Below are positions 34,949-43,347 of a stretch of 64,000 nucleotides of DNA, piece after piece. The stretch covers positions 1 to 64,000 of the forward strand of contig NZ_LQOU01000041.1 of NCBI RefSeq assembly GCF_002102155.1, given 5' to 3'. The notes under the pieces are model-generated. The model had not been told where the DNA came from and made no database searches. It saw nothing but the letters and a program-made list of their open reading frames with translations. Each line of letters starts with the position of its first letter. The first letter of the stretch is position 1. This stretch comes from Mycobacterium europaeum. GTDB lineage: Bacteria; Actinomycetota; Actinomycetes; Mycobacteriales; Mycobacteriaceae. A program made the translations under genes and the position numbers.

Positions 34949-36555
34949 GGAATCAGCTTGCCGGGGTTGAGGATTCCGGCCGGGTCCAGGGTCGCCTTGA
35001 CCGCGCGCAGGACCTGCACCCCCAGTTCGCCGACCTCGTCACGCATCCACGGCCGGTGGTCGGCGCCCACCGCATGGTGGTGGGTGATCGTCCCGCCGGT
35101 GGCCATGATCGCGTCGCAGGCGGCCTTTTTCGCGGCCTGCCATTGTTCGATCGGGTTGCCGCGCTGCCCGGCGACGACGGTGAAGTACAGCGACGCCCCG
35201 GTGGGGTAGACGTGCGAGATGTGGCACATCACCAGCGCCGGCGTGCCGGTCTGGGCCAGCGCATCGGTGAGAGCTTGTGTGACAGCGGCTTTGAGCGCGG
35301 GGATGTTGGACCAGTCGGTCGCGGTCTCGAGCGTCTCGCAGAGCGCGCCGGCCGACAGCAACGAATCGCGCAGGTACGGCGCGCCGAACCGGCCGTGCTC
35401 CCAGGCCCGCGCCGGCGCTTCGCCCAGCGACGTTCCGCCCCGCGCCGCCAGCAGCGCGCTGGTCTCGGCGTGCCGGCTTTCGACGTGCTCCGCGCTGCCC
35501 TCGAACACCGTGATGCCCAGGCAGCCGCCGGTGATCTGGCTTTCGCCGATCGACTCGGTGGTCGCCAGGTTGACCCCGGTCTCGGCCTCGTCGGAAAGCC
35601 GGATGACGGTGGGGCCGGTGGCGGTCTGCGTGACGGCGCGCAGGGCCGCGGCGCCGGTTTGGAAGTCGGGAAACGACCACGCCTGGTAGCGGACGGCTTC
35701 CGGGGTCCGGTGCACGCGCAGCCGCACCCGGGTGATGACCCCGAAGACCCCCTCCGAGCCGATGATCAGCTGACGCAGGTCGGGTCCCGCCGCGGATTCC
35801 GGGGCGCGGCCCAGGTCCATGGTGCCCACCGGGGTGACCACCCGCAGCCCCCGCACCATGTCGTTGAACCGGCCGTAGCCCGCCGAGTCCTGCCCGGACG
35901 AGCGGGTCGCGGCGAAGCCGCCGATGGTGGCGTATTCGAAGCTCTGCGGGAAATGCCCGAGCGAAAAGCCTTGGGCGCCAAGCAAACGCTCGGCCTCCGG
36001 GCCGGTGACGCCGGCCCCGAAGACGGCCTGGCCGGACACCTCGTCGAGGGAGATCAGCTGGTCGAGGCGGCGCAGGTCGAGGGCCACGACGGCTTGGAAC
36101 TCCCCGCGGATGGGATCCAGGCCGCCGACCACGCTGGTGCCGCCGCCGAACGGGACGACGGCGATGCGGTGGTGCGAGCAGTAGCGCAGGATCGTGGCGA
36201 CGGCGTCCTCGTCGCCGGGCAGCAGGATGGCGTCGGGCGCATCCTGCATGCCGGCGTCCTTGCGGCGCAGCAGGTCGAGCGTGGACTTGCCGCCCGCGTG
36301 CAGCAGCCGGTCCCGGTCGTCGGTGCGGCAATATGCCGCGCCGACGAGCTCGGCCAGCGCGTCGCGGTGCGCCTGCGGCAACGCCGACGGGCGCAGGCGC
36401 ACCTGCTCGGGCGCGAGTTCGGCCGCAGCGGAATCCTCCACGCCCACAGCCTGTTTCAGCAGCGCCCGGATACCTTCCGAGAGCGGCTTGGCCGCCGCGG
36501 GGTCGCCCCAGGCGTTCCATTTCATCGGGGGGAGGAGGCCCTCGGGTCGCGTCAT
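34945..36555 (-). CDS. FAD-linked oxidase, alkyl-DHAP-synthase-like (Rv2251-like)
   Basis: A 536-residue flavoprotein of the vanillyl-alcohol oxidase family. PPxFGGGTSVVGGLDP (as VPFGGGTSVVGG) is the FAD pyrophosphate site, ATIGGFAATRSSGQDSAGYG the second FAD region, and HHHAVG near the C-terminus the active-site histidine cluster. It is similar to AgpS, which makes ether lipids, but the activity in mycobacteria is unproven. Coupled to the lipid kinase and divergent from the TetR gene by 17 bp. Confidence 0.85.
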   Translation of the reverse strand: MTRPEGLLPPMKWNAWGDPAAAKPLSEGIRALLKQAVGVEDSAAAELAPEQVRLRPSALPQAHRDALAELVGAAYCRTDDRDRLLHAGGKSTLDLLRRKDAGMQDAPDAILLPGDEDAVATILRYCSHHRIAVVPFGGGTSVVGGLDPIRGEFQAVVALDLRRLDQLISLDEVSGQAVFGAGVTGPEAERLLGAQGFSLGHFPQSFEYATIGGFAATRSSGQDSAGYGRFNDMVRGLRVVTPVGTMDLGRAPESAAGPDLRQLIIGSEGVFGVITRVRLRVHRTPEAVRYQAWSFPDFQTGAAALRAVTQTATGPTVIRLSDEAETGVNLATTESIGESQITGGCLGITVFEGSAEHVESRHAETSALLAARGGTSLGEAPARAWEHGRFGAPYLRDSLLSAGALCETLETATDWSNIPALKAAVTQALTDALAQTGTPALVMCHISHVYPTGASLYFTVVAGQRGNPIEQWQAAKKAACDAIMATGGTITHHHAVGADHRPWMRDEVGELGVQVLRAVKATLDPAGILNPGKLIP

Positions 36556-36592
36556 GCGTTACAGTATTACACATGCTGTCAATCAGTAACGC
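36556..36592. promoter_or_regulatory. Possible operator between Rv2251-like and TetR genes
   Basis: The 17-bp gap between divergent starts is AT-rich (acagtattacac). GCGTTAC (36556-36562) and GTAACGC (36586-36592) form matching arms 23 nt apart, with ACAG/CTGT inside. Both promoters must overlap here, so autoregulation by the TetR protein is likely; the exact site is uncertain. Confidence 0.4.
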
Positions 36593-37148
36593 CAGCGCCG
36601 CGGCGGACACGGGGGAGCGCATCCTCGCGGCGGCGGCCAGCTGTGTGGTCGACTTCGGGGTGGACCGGGTCACCCTGGCCGAAATCGCCCGGCGCGCCGG
36701 CGTCAGCAGGCCCACGGTGTACCGGCGCTGGCCGGATACCCGATCGATCGTGGCGACGCTGTTGACCCGGCACGTCACCGAGGCGATGCGGGCCGCGCCG
36801 CTGCTCGGTGATGACCGGGAATCGCTTGTGCGCCAGATAGTTACGGTGGCCGACTTGCTGCGACGGGACCGGCTCGTCATGTCGGTGCTGCACTCCGAGC
36901 TTGCACCGATCTACATCACCGAGCGCCTGGGGACCAGCCAGCACATGTTGATCGAGGCCCTGGCCGCCCGGCTCGAGGTCGCCCAGCGCACCGGCAGCGT
37001 GCGCGCCGGGGACCCCCTGAAGATGGCCACGATGGTGTTGCTGATCGCGCAGTCGACCATTCAGTCGGCCCAGATCGTCGAACCGATCCTGGACGCCGAC
37101 ACGCTGGCCGGCGAACTCGCCTACTCGCTGAACGGATACCTGTCGTGA
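36573..37148 (+). CDS. TetR-family regulator (Rv2250c-like)
   Basis: A 191-residue repressor with an HTH at residues about 30-55 (VTLAEIARRAGVSRPTVYRRW). ATG 36573 is 17 bp from the divergent oxidase start. Its end overlaps glpD1 by 4 nt (GTGA), so it probably controls both glpD1 and the divergent ether-lipid/lipid-kinase pair, a glycerol-lipid module (inference). Confidence 0.85.
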   Translation: MLSISNASAAADTGERILAAAASCVVDFGVDRVTLAEIARRAGVSRPTVYRRWPDTRSIVATLLTRHVTEAMRAAPLLGDDRESLVRQIVTVADLLRRDRLVMSVLHSELAPIYITERLGTSQHMLIEALAARLEVAQRTGSVRAGDPLKMATMVLLIAQSTIQSAQIVEPILDADTLAGELAYSLNGYLS

Positions 37149-38689
37149 TGCCCGACCCCACCGCGCTGAACGCCGCCCGCCGCGCCGCCGACCTCGCGGC
37201 ACTCGCCGAGGGCGAGCCGCTGGACGTCGTCGTGATCGGCGGCGGCATCACCGGCGCCGGCATCGCCCTCGATGCCGCCTCGCGGGGCCTGCGGGTGGCG
37301 TTGGTGGAAAAGCACGACCTGGCCTTCGGCACCAGCCGCTGGAGTTCCAAGCTGGTCCACGGCGGGCTGCGCTATCTGGCGAGCGGCAACGTGGGCATCG
37401 CCCGGCGCAGCGCCGTCGAGCGCGGAATCCTGATGAGCCGCAACGCTCCCCATCTCGTTCACGCGATGCCGCAACTGGTTCCGCTGCTGCCGTCCATGAG
37501 CCGGGGCAAACGTGCCCTGGTGCGGGCCGGGTTTCTGGCCGGCGACGCGCTGCGGATGCTGGCGGGGACGCCGTCGTCGATCCTGCCGCGGTCGCGCCGG
37601 GTCGGCCCCGAGCGCGTCGTGCAGATGGCGCCGACCGTGCGGCGCGAAGGCCTGGACGGGGGCCTGCTGGCCTACGACGGGCAGCTGATCGACGACGCCC
37701 GGCTGGTCACCGCGGTCGCCCGCACCGCCGCGCAGCACGGCGCCCGGATCCTGACCTACGTCGCGGCGTCGAAGGCGACCGGCACCGCGGTGCGGTTGAC
37801 CGACCAGCGCACCGGGGAGTCGTTCGACGTCTCGGCCCGGGCGGTCATCAACGCGGCCGGGGTGTGGGCGGCCGAGATCGACGACATGTTGCGGCTGCGG
37901 CCCAGCCGCGGGACGCATCTGGTGTTCGATGCCGCCGCCTTCGGCAATCCCACTGCGGCGCTGACCATTCCGATTCCCGGCGAGCTCAACCGATTCGTCT
38001 TCGCCATGCCCGAACAGCTGGGCCGGGTCTATTTGGGGCTGACCGACGAAGCGGCTCCCGGCCCGATCCCGGACGTCCCCACGCCGTCGGGTGACGAGGT
38101 CGCGTTCCTGCTCGACACGGTCAACACCGCGCTCGGGGTGGCGCTCGGGCCGGCCGACGTCATCGGCGCCTACGCGGGCCTGCGGCCGCTGATCGATACC
38201 GGCGAGGGCCGCACCGCCGACGTCTCGCGCGAGCACGCCGTCGTGGAGTCGTCGTCCGGGATCATCAGCGTGATCGGCGGCAAGCTCACCGAATATCGCT
38301 ACATGGCGCAGGACGTGCTGGATCGCGCCGTCAGCGTCCGGCACCTGGGCGCCGCGCGGTGCCGGACGCACAACCTGCCGCTGATCGGGGCGCCCGGCAA
38401 CCCCGGGGCCGCCGGTACGGGTCCCGTCGGCGGATTGCCGGCGTCGCTGGTAGGCCGGTACGGCGCCGAGGCGGCCAAGGTCGTCGCCACCGCCACCTGC
38501 AAGCGCCCGACGGAGCCGGTCGGCGAGGGCGTCGACGTCATCCGCGCGGAATTCGAGTATGCGATCACCCATGAGGGCGCCCTGGACGCCTCCGACGTCC
38601 TGGATCGGCGCACCCGGATCGGGTTGGTGGAGTCCGACCGCGAACGGGTGGCCGCGGTGGCGGAGGAGTTCGTGGAGCGGTTCGGTTAG
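37145..38689 (+). CDS. glpD1: Glycerol-3-phosphate dehydrogenase
   Basis: A 514-residue FAD enzyme oxidising glycerol-3-phosphate to dihydroxyacetone phosphate at the membrane. FAD motif VVIGGGITGAGIALDAA, substrate region TSRWSSKLVHGGLRYL, and the second FAD motif ISVIGGKLTEYR are intact; the C-terminal helical domain is complete. GTG 37145 overlaps the TetR stop; ATG 37148 is an alternative. Its product feeds the divergent lipid genes. Stop overlaps the convergent deaminase. Confidence 0.95.
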   Translation: MMPDPTALNAARRAADLAALAEGEPLDVVVIGGGITGAGIALDAASRGLRVALVEKHDLAFGTSRWSSKLVHGGLRYLASGNVGIARRSAVERGILMSRNAPHLVHAMPQLVPLLPSMSRGKRALVRAGFLAGDALRMLAGTPSSILPRSRRVGPERVVQMAPTVRREGLDGGLLAYDGQLIDDARLVTAVARTAAQHGARILTYVAASKATGTAVRLTDQRTGESFDVSARAVINAAGVWAAEIDDMLRLRPSRGTHLVFDAAAFGNPTAALTIPIPGELNRFVFAMPEQLGRVYLGLTDEAAPGPIPDVPTPSGDEVAFLLDTVNTALGVALGPADVIGAYAGLRPLIDTGEGRTADVSREHAVVESSSGIISVIGGKLTEYRYMAQDVLDRAVSVRHLGAARCRTHNLPLIGAPGNPGAAGTGPVGGLPASLVGRYGAEAAKVVATATCKRPTEPVGEGVDVIRAEFEYAITHEGALDASDVLDRRTRIGLVESDRERVAAVAEEFVERFG

Positions 38690-39117
38690 GGCGCCACGCC
38701 GATGTCCTCGTGCCACACGTCGGGGTGCTCGGCGATGAAGGCCGACAGCATCGCCACGCAGCGGTCGTCGTCGAGCACGGTGACCCTGACCCCGTTGGCG
38801 GCCAGCCAGTCGTGCCCGCCGCTGAAGGTCCGGCATTCGCCGACGAGGAGCGAACCGATGTTGAACTGGCGCACCAGGCCACTGCAGAACCAGCACGGCG
38901 AGAGCGTCGTCACCATGACGGTGGCGCGATAGTCCCGCTGTCGGCCGGCCGCCCGGAACGCGTCGACCTCGGCGTGCAACGACGGATCGCCCTGTTGCAC
39001 ACGGCGGTTGCGGCCGCGTCCGAGCAGCACCCCGTCCGCGGTGAACAGCGCGGCCCCGATCGGGATGCCGCCCTCGGCGAGGCCCGTCCGCGCCTCGTCG
39101 AACGCGACGTCCATCAT
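38686..39117 (-). CDS. Fcy1-type cytosine deaminase
   Basis: A 143-residue zinc deaminase. LHAEVDAF supplies the His ligand and catalytic Glu, TLSPCWFCSG the two Cys ligands. GGIPIGAALF, VLLGRGRNRR, DDDRCVAMLSAFI and the end PDVWHEDIG follow yeast cytosine deaminase Fcy1 closely, better than bacterial tRNA or guanine deaminases. It would convert cytosine to uracil. Start ATG 39117. I do not recall it in the M. tuberculosis locus, so probably acquired. Confidence 0.8.
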   Translation of the reverse strand: MMDVAFDEARTGLAEGGIPIGAALFTADGVLLGRGRNRRVQQGDPSLHAEVDAFRAAGRQRDYRATVMVTTLSPCWFCSGLVRQFNIGSLLVGECRTFSGGHDWLAANGVRVTVLDDDRCVAMLSAFIAEHPDVWHEDIGVAP

Positions 39118-39215
39118 CGCCGCCGGGGGAAGGGCCACGACGTCATCTTCCGGTACGGGGCGGCGTTCCACCACGCCCAGTGCCCCACCGCCGCAGATTG
39201 TGATTGTAAATATCG

Positions 39216-39234
39216 AATGACAGTCACTATCATT
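39216..39234. promoter_or_regulatory. Operator-like palindrome AATGACAGT-C-ACTATCATT
   Basis: A 19-base palindrome with one mismatched pair, 6 nt before the ATG of the FAD monooxygenase and in the region divergent from the deaminase. Symmetry and length fit a TetR-family site. No regulator gene is adjacent, so the repressor lies elsewhere. Confidence 0.5.
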
Positions 39235-39240
39235 TTGACC

Positions 39241-40788
39241 ATGACGACCATGCGCGTACCCGTGCTCATCGCCGGCGCCGGCGCCGGCGGCCTCGCCACC
39301 TCCGCGCTGCTCGCCCGGCACGGGGTGCGCTCCCTGCTGGTCGAGAAGCGGAATGAGGTCTTCATCTATCCGAAGGCTCGCAACCTGAGCTTCCGCAGCC
39401 TGGAGATTCTGCGCGGCCTCGGTCTCAGCGACGAGGTGCACGCGGTGGCCGACCACGTCTCGGCCTTGATGGTCAGGCCCGCGCTCAACAGCCCCGAGGA
39501 AAAACCGGCCATCGATGTCAACGCGGTCTTCGCGGGACTCGACGCGCTGAGCCCCGAGCCCGCGGCGCAGTACTGCCCGCAGAGCAGGCTGGAGCCGATC
39601 CTGCTTGCCGAGACCCGCCGACGGGGCGGCGAGGTGCGCTACGGGACGGAGCTCGCGTCGCTCCAGCAGGACGAAACGGGCGTCACCGCGGTGGTGCGCG
39701 ACCGGGGCTCGGGGAAGTCCGAGACCGTCCGCGCTGACTACCTCGTCGGCGCCGACGGGGTGCACAGCCCGGTCCGCAACCGGTTGGGCATCACCACGTC
39801 CGGTCATGGCGCACTGCCGATCTACGTGGTCTTCATCTACTTCCGGGCGCCCTGGACCAAGTTCGTCTCGCAGCTGGCCGACGGTGACGGCGTGCAGGTC
39901 AAGAACGCCGACGTCGACGGCATCTTTCTGCTGGTCGACGGCGACCTGGGGATGTTCATCACCATGTATTTCCCGGGCAGGGGCGAGACGGCCGACCAGT
40001 TCACGCCGCAACGGTGCCGCGACCTGCTCACCAAGGCGATCGGCGAGCCGATCGACATCGACGTCATCGAGGTCGCGGCGTGGCAGCCCTACGAGCAGGT
40101 GGCCGACCAATTCCAGTGCGGGCGGGTCTTTCTCGTCGGCGATTCGGCGCACACCATGCCGCCGTTCAAGGCCGGGGGTGCCAACACCGCGATACAGAGT
40201 GCGCACAACCTGGCGTGGAAGCTCGCCGCGGTGCTGGACGGGACCGCGGATCCGGCGTTGTTGCAGACCTACCACGCCGAACGCCACCCGGTGGGGCGGT
40301 TCGCGGCCCGGCAGTCGCTGACGGGCCCGACGCTTGCCGTGCTGCCGCTGAGCGATGACCGGCCGCAGCTGCCGGCCGGGGAAGAGTGCTCGATGTTCGA
40401 GTTGCTCATCGGATACCGCTACCACTCGCCCGCCATCGTGAACGGCTCGACCGAGCCGGACGCGGTGCAACTGGTCTCGGAGTTGCGCGCCCAACCCGGC
40501 ACCCGGGTTCCGCACGTGTGGGTGCGCGACGGTGTTTCGACGCTGGACCTGCTGGGCCCAGGATTCACGGTGCTCAGCGGTGACGAACGCTGGTGTGCCG
40601 CCGCGGCTTCGGCGTCGGTGACCGCGCATCGCGTCTACAGCGACGAGTGGGCGGCGGCCACCGGGCTCGCGCCCGAGGGGGCGCTGCTGATCCGCCCGGA
40701 CGACTTCGTCGGCTGGCGCTGTGATGCGCCGCCGGCGGACGCGGAAGGCCAACTTCGGCAAGCGCTCGCGACGATCCTCGGTCGCTAG
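39241..40788 (+). CDS. Class A FAD monooxygenase (PheA/RdmE type)
   Basis: A 515-residue aromatic or polyketide hydroxylase. FAD motif VLIAGAGAGGLATSALLARH, DG motif YLVGADGVHSPVRN, GD motif VFLVGDSAHTMPPFKAGGAN, followed by a thioredoxin-like C-terminal domain. ATG 39241 is chosen; ATG 39217 in frame would cover the operator. It shares a control region with the divergent deaminase. Substrate unknown; such enzymes hydroxylate phenols or quinone-type polyketides. Confidence 0.85.
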   Translation: MTTMRVPVLIAGAGAGGLATSALLARHGVRSLLVEKRNEVFIYPKARNLSFRSLEILRGLGLSDEVHAVADHVSALMVRPALNSPEEKPAIDVNAVFAGLDALSPEPAAQYCPQSRLEPILLAETRRRGGEVRYGTELASLQQDETGVTAVVRDRGSGKSETVRADYLVGADGVHSPVRNRLGITTSGHGALPIYVVFIYFRAPWTKFVSQLADGDGVQVKNADVDGIFLLVDGDLGMFITMYFPGRGETADQFTPQRCRDLLTKAIGEPIDIDVIEVAAWQPYEQVADQFQCGRVFLVGDSAHTMPPFKAGGANTAIQSAHNLAWKLAAVLDGTADPALLQTYHAERHPVGRFAARQSLTGPTLAVLPLSDDRPQLPAGEECSMFELLIGYRYHSPAIVNGSTEPDAVQLVSELRAQPGTRVPHVWVRDGVSTLDLLGPGFTVLSGDERWCAAAASASVTAHRVYSDEWAAATGLAPEGALLIRPDDFVGWRCDAPPADAEGQLRQALATILGR

Positions 40789-40864
40789 GCTGATCCGCGA
40801 GCAGACACATAATCGCACTGCGAAGCCTCCACGGATGCGATTATGTGTCTGCTCGCGGATCAGC
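40789..40864. terminator. Long hairpin, GAGCAGAC family, copy B (29-bp perfect arms)
   Basis: Perfect 29-nt arms (40789-40817, 40836-40864) with an 18-nt loop. It starts right at the end of the FAD monooxygenase gene and overlaps the stop of the convergent AbiEi-like gene, so it serves as a bidirectional end. Confidence 0.7.
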
Positions 40865-41747
40865 TGGCCAGTCGCGGGCGGTTCAGGTGGGTCGCGATGC
40901 GGTCGGCGAGGCGGTCGGGTTCTCGCCGAACGTCATCGACGACGATAGGGATGATCGTCCACCCGAGTTCCTGGATTTTGGCCCACCGGGTTTTGTCGCG
41001 GAGCATCGCCTCGCGGCCCACATGCCAGTCGATGCTCTCGTATTCTGCTGCCAAACGCGTTGTCGGCCAGGCGAAGTCGACGCGCCACAACTCGCCGTCG
41101 CGTCCGACGATTGGATGCTGCAGCTCGGGGAGCGGTAGCCCCCGGTCGATCATGACGAGCCGGGCCTCGCTCTCCATGGCCGATTCCGCACGGCCGTCCG
41201 CGAAAGGCAGCAGAGCCCGCACGGCAACGATCCCTCGCCGCCCCCGCTGCTCGGCCACGGCATCACCAATGTCATTGCGACTGCATCGCATCGACCGTAA
41301 TGCGGCGTCGAGTGTTGCCAGGGCTCGTGGCCGGGGCAGCTGCCTTGCGACCTCCACCGCAGTCCATCCCGGCGCCGTTGCGAGTCGACCCTCGATTCGT
41401 TGGAGCAGGGCACCGGTGCGTTGATGCACCATCAGACCGACTGTAGGACGCATGCGGACGCCCGGATCGAGAACGTGGATCGCGGTGGTGTTCTCCGTGT
41501 CGAACCCGTATAAGGCCGCGGCGGTGCCCATACAGGCCACCGCATGCCGATTCATGAAGAGATCCAATGCAGCCAAGCGCCCGAGAAGGTTTGGCTGTGT
41601 GACCCCGTAGACCCCATGCCACACGCGGATAAGCCCACCGCGTCGGACTTGAACGTCGAGTTGCTGACGGGTCATGACTGTCAGCAGTTGTGCGGTTGTC
41701 GCGAACCCGCCGGATTGGTGTAGGAGCTCTCGCGCGTCGCTCTGCAC
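40860..41747 (-). CDS. AbiEi-like HTH protein fused to DUF559/Vsr-like nuclease fold
   Basis: A 295-residue protein. Residues 1-60 resemble the AbiEi antitoxin winged-helix domain (GGFATTAQLLTVMTRQQL, RRGGLIRVWHGVYGV). Residues about 60-170 are a middle domain seen in this family. Residues about 190-290 match DUF559 of the Vsr/PD-(D/E)xK fold: ESEARLVM, WRVDFAWP (Asp), LAAEYESIDWH (acidic cluster), LGWTIIPIVVDD. No AbiEii-like nucleotidyltransferase toxin is next to it. Possible roles are antitoxin-like regulator or nuclease. Ends in hairpin copy B. Confidence 0.7.
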   Translation of the reverse strand: MQSDARELLHQSGGFATTAQLLTVMTRQQLDVQVRRGGLIRVWHGVYGVTQPNLLGRLAALDLFMNRHAVACMGTAAALYGFDTENTTAIHVLDPGVRMRPTVGLMVHQRTGALLQRIEGRLATAPGWTAVEVARQLPRPRALATLDAALRSMRCSRNDIGDAVAEQRGRRGIVAVRALLPFADGRAESAMESEARLVMIDRGLPLPELQHPIVGRDGELWRVDFAWPTTRLAAEYESIDWHVGREAMLRDKTRWAKIQELGWTIIPIVVDDVRREPDRLADRIATHLNRPRLAS

Positions 41748-41804
41748 GGCAAGAGCATGCGGAGATCGGACTCAGATCGGCCAGTCACCCCTGGGGATTA
41801 GCCC

Positions 41805-41866
41805 GGTGAGCAGACGCAAAATCGCAGCGCGCGGGCACCGCGCGTGCGATTTTGCGTCTGCTCGCC
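41805..41866. terminator. Long hairpin, GAGCAGAC family, copy C
   Basis: Outer arms 41808-41826 and 41845-41863 (19 perfect pairs), extended outward by two G-C pairs and a U.G, then inward CGCGCGG/CCGCGCG with a 3-nt loop and one bulged G. It lies 13 nt after the accD6 stop, so it would end the FAS-II operon transcript. Confidence 0.65.
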
Positions 41867-41878
41867 CTAGAAGGCGGA

Positions 41879-43300
41879 TTACAGCGGGATGTTCTTGTGG
41901 CGGCCGCGGCGCGTCGGCGCCTGGGCCAGCGCCTCGGTGAGCTTGCTGCGGGTGTGCGACGGGTCGATCTTCTCGTCGACCACACCGATCTCGATGGCGC
42001 TGTCCACACCGCCGGCGATCTTCTCGTGCTCGGCCGCCAACTCGTCGTGCAGCGCCTCGCGCTCGTGGTCCGCCGCGGCGGCCAGCTTCTTCTTGTGCAG
42101 GATCCCGACGGCGGCCTTGGCGCCCATCACGGCCACCTCGGCGTCCGGCCAGGCGTACACCTTGGTCGCGTTGAGCGACCGGGAGTTCATCGCGATGTAA
42201 GCCCCGCCGTAGGTCTTCCGGGTGACCAGCGTGACGCGCGGAACCGTGCACTCGCCGAAGGCGTGCAACAGCTTCGCGCCGCGGCGCACCACGCCGCCCC
42301 ACTCCTGGTCGACACCCGGCAGGTAGCCCGGCACGTCGACGACCACCACCAGCGGGATGCCGAACGCGTCGCAGAGCCGCACGAAACGTGCTGCCTTCTC
42401 GGCGCTTTCGGAGTTCAGGCAGCCGCCCAGCCGCAGCGGGTTGTTCGCCAGCACGCCGACCGTCCGGCCGGACAGCCGGCCCAGCCCGATCACCATCGAC
42501 GGCGCCCAGTTGGCCTGGAACTCGTCGAACGGGGTCTCGTCGTCCAGGATCGCGGTCACGATCGGACGCACGTCGTAGGCCCGCCGCGACGATTCCGGCA
42601 GCAGCGCGTGGATGTCGGTGTCACCCGCTTCGGCCTTGGTGCGGTCGAAATGCCCTTGCTGGCAGAACAATCCGACCAGGCGACGGCCGCGCTCGTAGGC
42701 GTCGAGCTCGTCGTCGGCGACGATGTGGCAGACCCCGGACTTCTTGTGGTGGGTCTCCGGGCCGCCGAGGGACGCCATGTCGACGTCCTCACCGGTGACG
42801 CTGCGCACCACGTCCGGCCCGGTGACGAACACCCGGCTCTCGGGCGCCATCACGATGACGTCGGTGAGCGCGGGGCCGTAGGCGGCGCCGCCGGCCGCGA
42901 AACCGACGACCACCGAGATCTGCGGGACGTACCCGGACGCGCGGATCATCGCCTCGAACACCGTGCCGACCGCGTGCAGCGCCTTGACGCCCTCGGCCAG
43001 CCGGGCCCCGCCGGAGTGCCAGATGCCCACGATCGGGCTCTGTTCCTCGATGGCGGTGTCGTAGGCGTTGACGATGTGCGCGCAGCCCTCGACGCCCATG
43101 GCGCCGCCCATCACCGTTCCGTCGGTGCAGAAGGCGATGGTGCGCACACCGTTCACCGTTCCCGCCGCCGACAGCACACCCGAGCGGTCACGCTCGTGCA
43201 GCAGCTCGACGCTGCCCTCGTCGAAGAAGTTGCTCAGACGCAGCAACGGGTCCCTGGGGTCGAGCGACTCGCCAACCGACGCGGGGGCCATGATTGTCAT
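41879..43300 (-). CDS. accD6: Acetyl/propionyl-CoA carboxylase beta subunit AccD6
   Basis: A 473-residue carboxyltransferase, same length as M. tuberculosis AccD6. GIWHSGGARL and FAAGGAAYGPALTD are the N-domain oxyanion and CoA sites; VDVPGYLPGVDQEWGG and TRKTYGGAYIAMNSR the C-domain counterparts. It provides malonyl-CoA for FAS-II together with AccA3. Last gene of the operon, 47 nt after kasB; hairpin copy C follows. Confidence 0.96.
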   Translation of the reverse strand: MTIMAPASVGESLDPRDPLLRLSNFFDEGSVELLHERDRSGVLSAAGTVNGVRTIAFCTDGTVMGGAMGVEGCAHIVNAYDTAIEEQSPIVGIWHSGGARLAEGVKALHAVGTVFEAMIRASGYVPQISVVVGFAAGGAAYGPALTDVIVMAPESRVFVTGPDVVRSVTGEDVDMASLGGPETHHKKSGVCHIVADDELDAYERGRRLVGLFCQQGHFDRTKAEAGDTDIHALLPESSRRAYDVRPIVTAILDDETPFDEFQANWAPSMVIGLGRLSGRTVGVLANNPLRLGGCLNSESAEKAARFVRLCDAFGIPLVVVVDVPGYLPGVDQEWGGVVRRGAKLLHAFGECTVPRVTLVTRKTYGGAYIAMNSRSLNATKVYAWPDAEVAVMGAKAAVGILHKKKLAAAADHEREALHDELAAEHEKIAGGVDSAIEIGVVDEKIDPSHTRSKLTEALAQAPTRRGRHKNIPL

Positions 43301-43347
43301 CGCAAGGTCTCCTGTTCTCCGGTGTGCTCTCGGTTGAGAAGCGGTGA

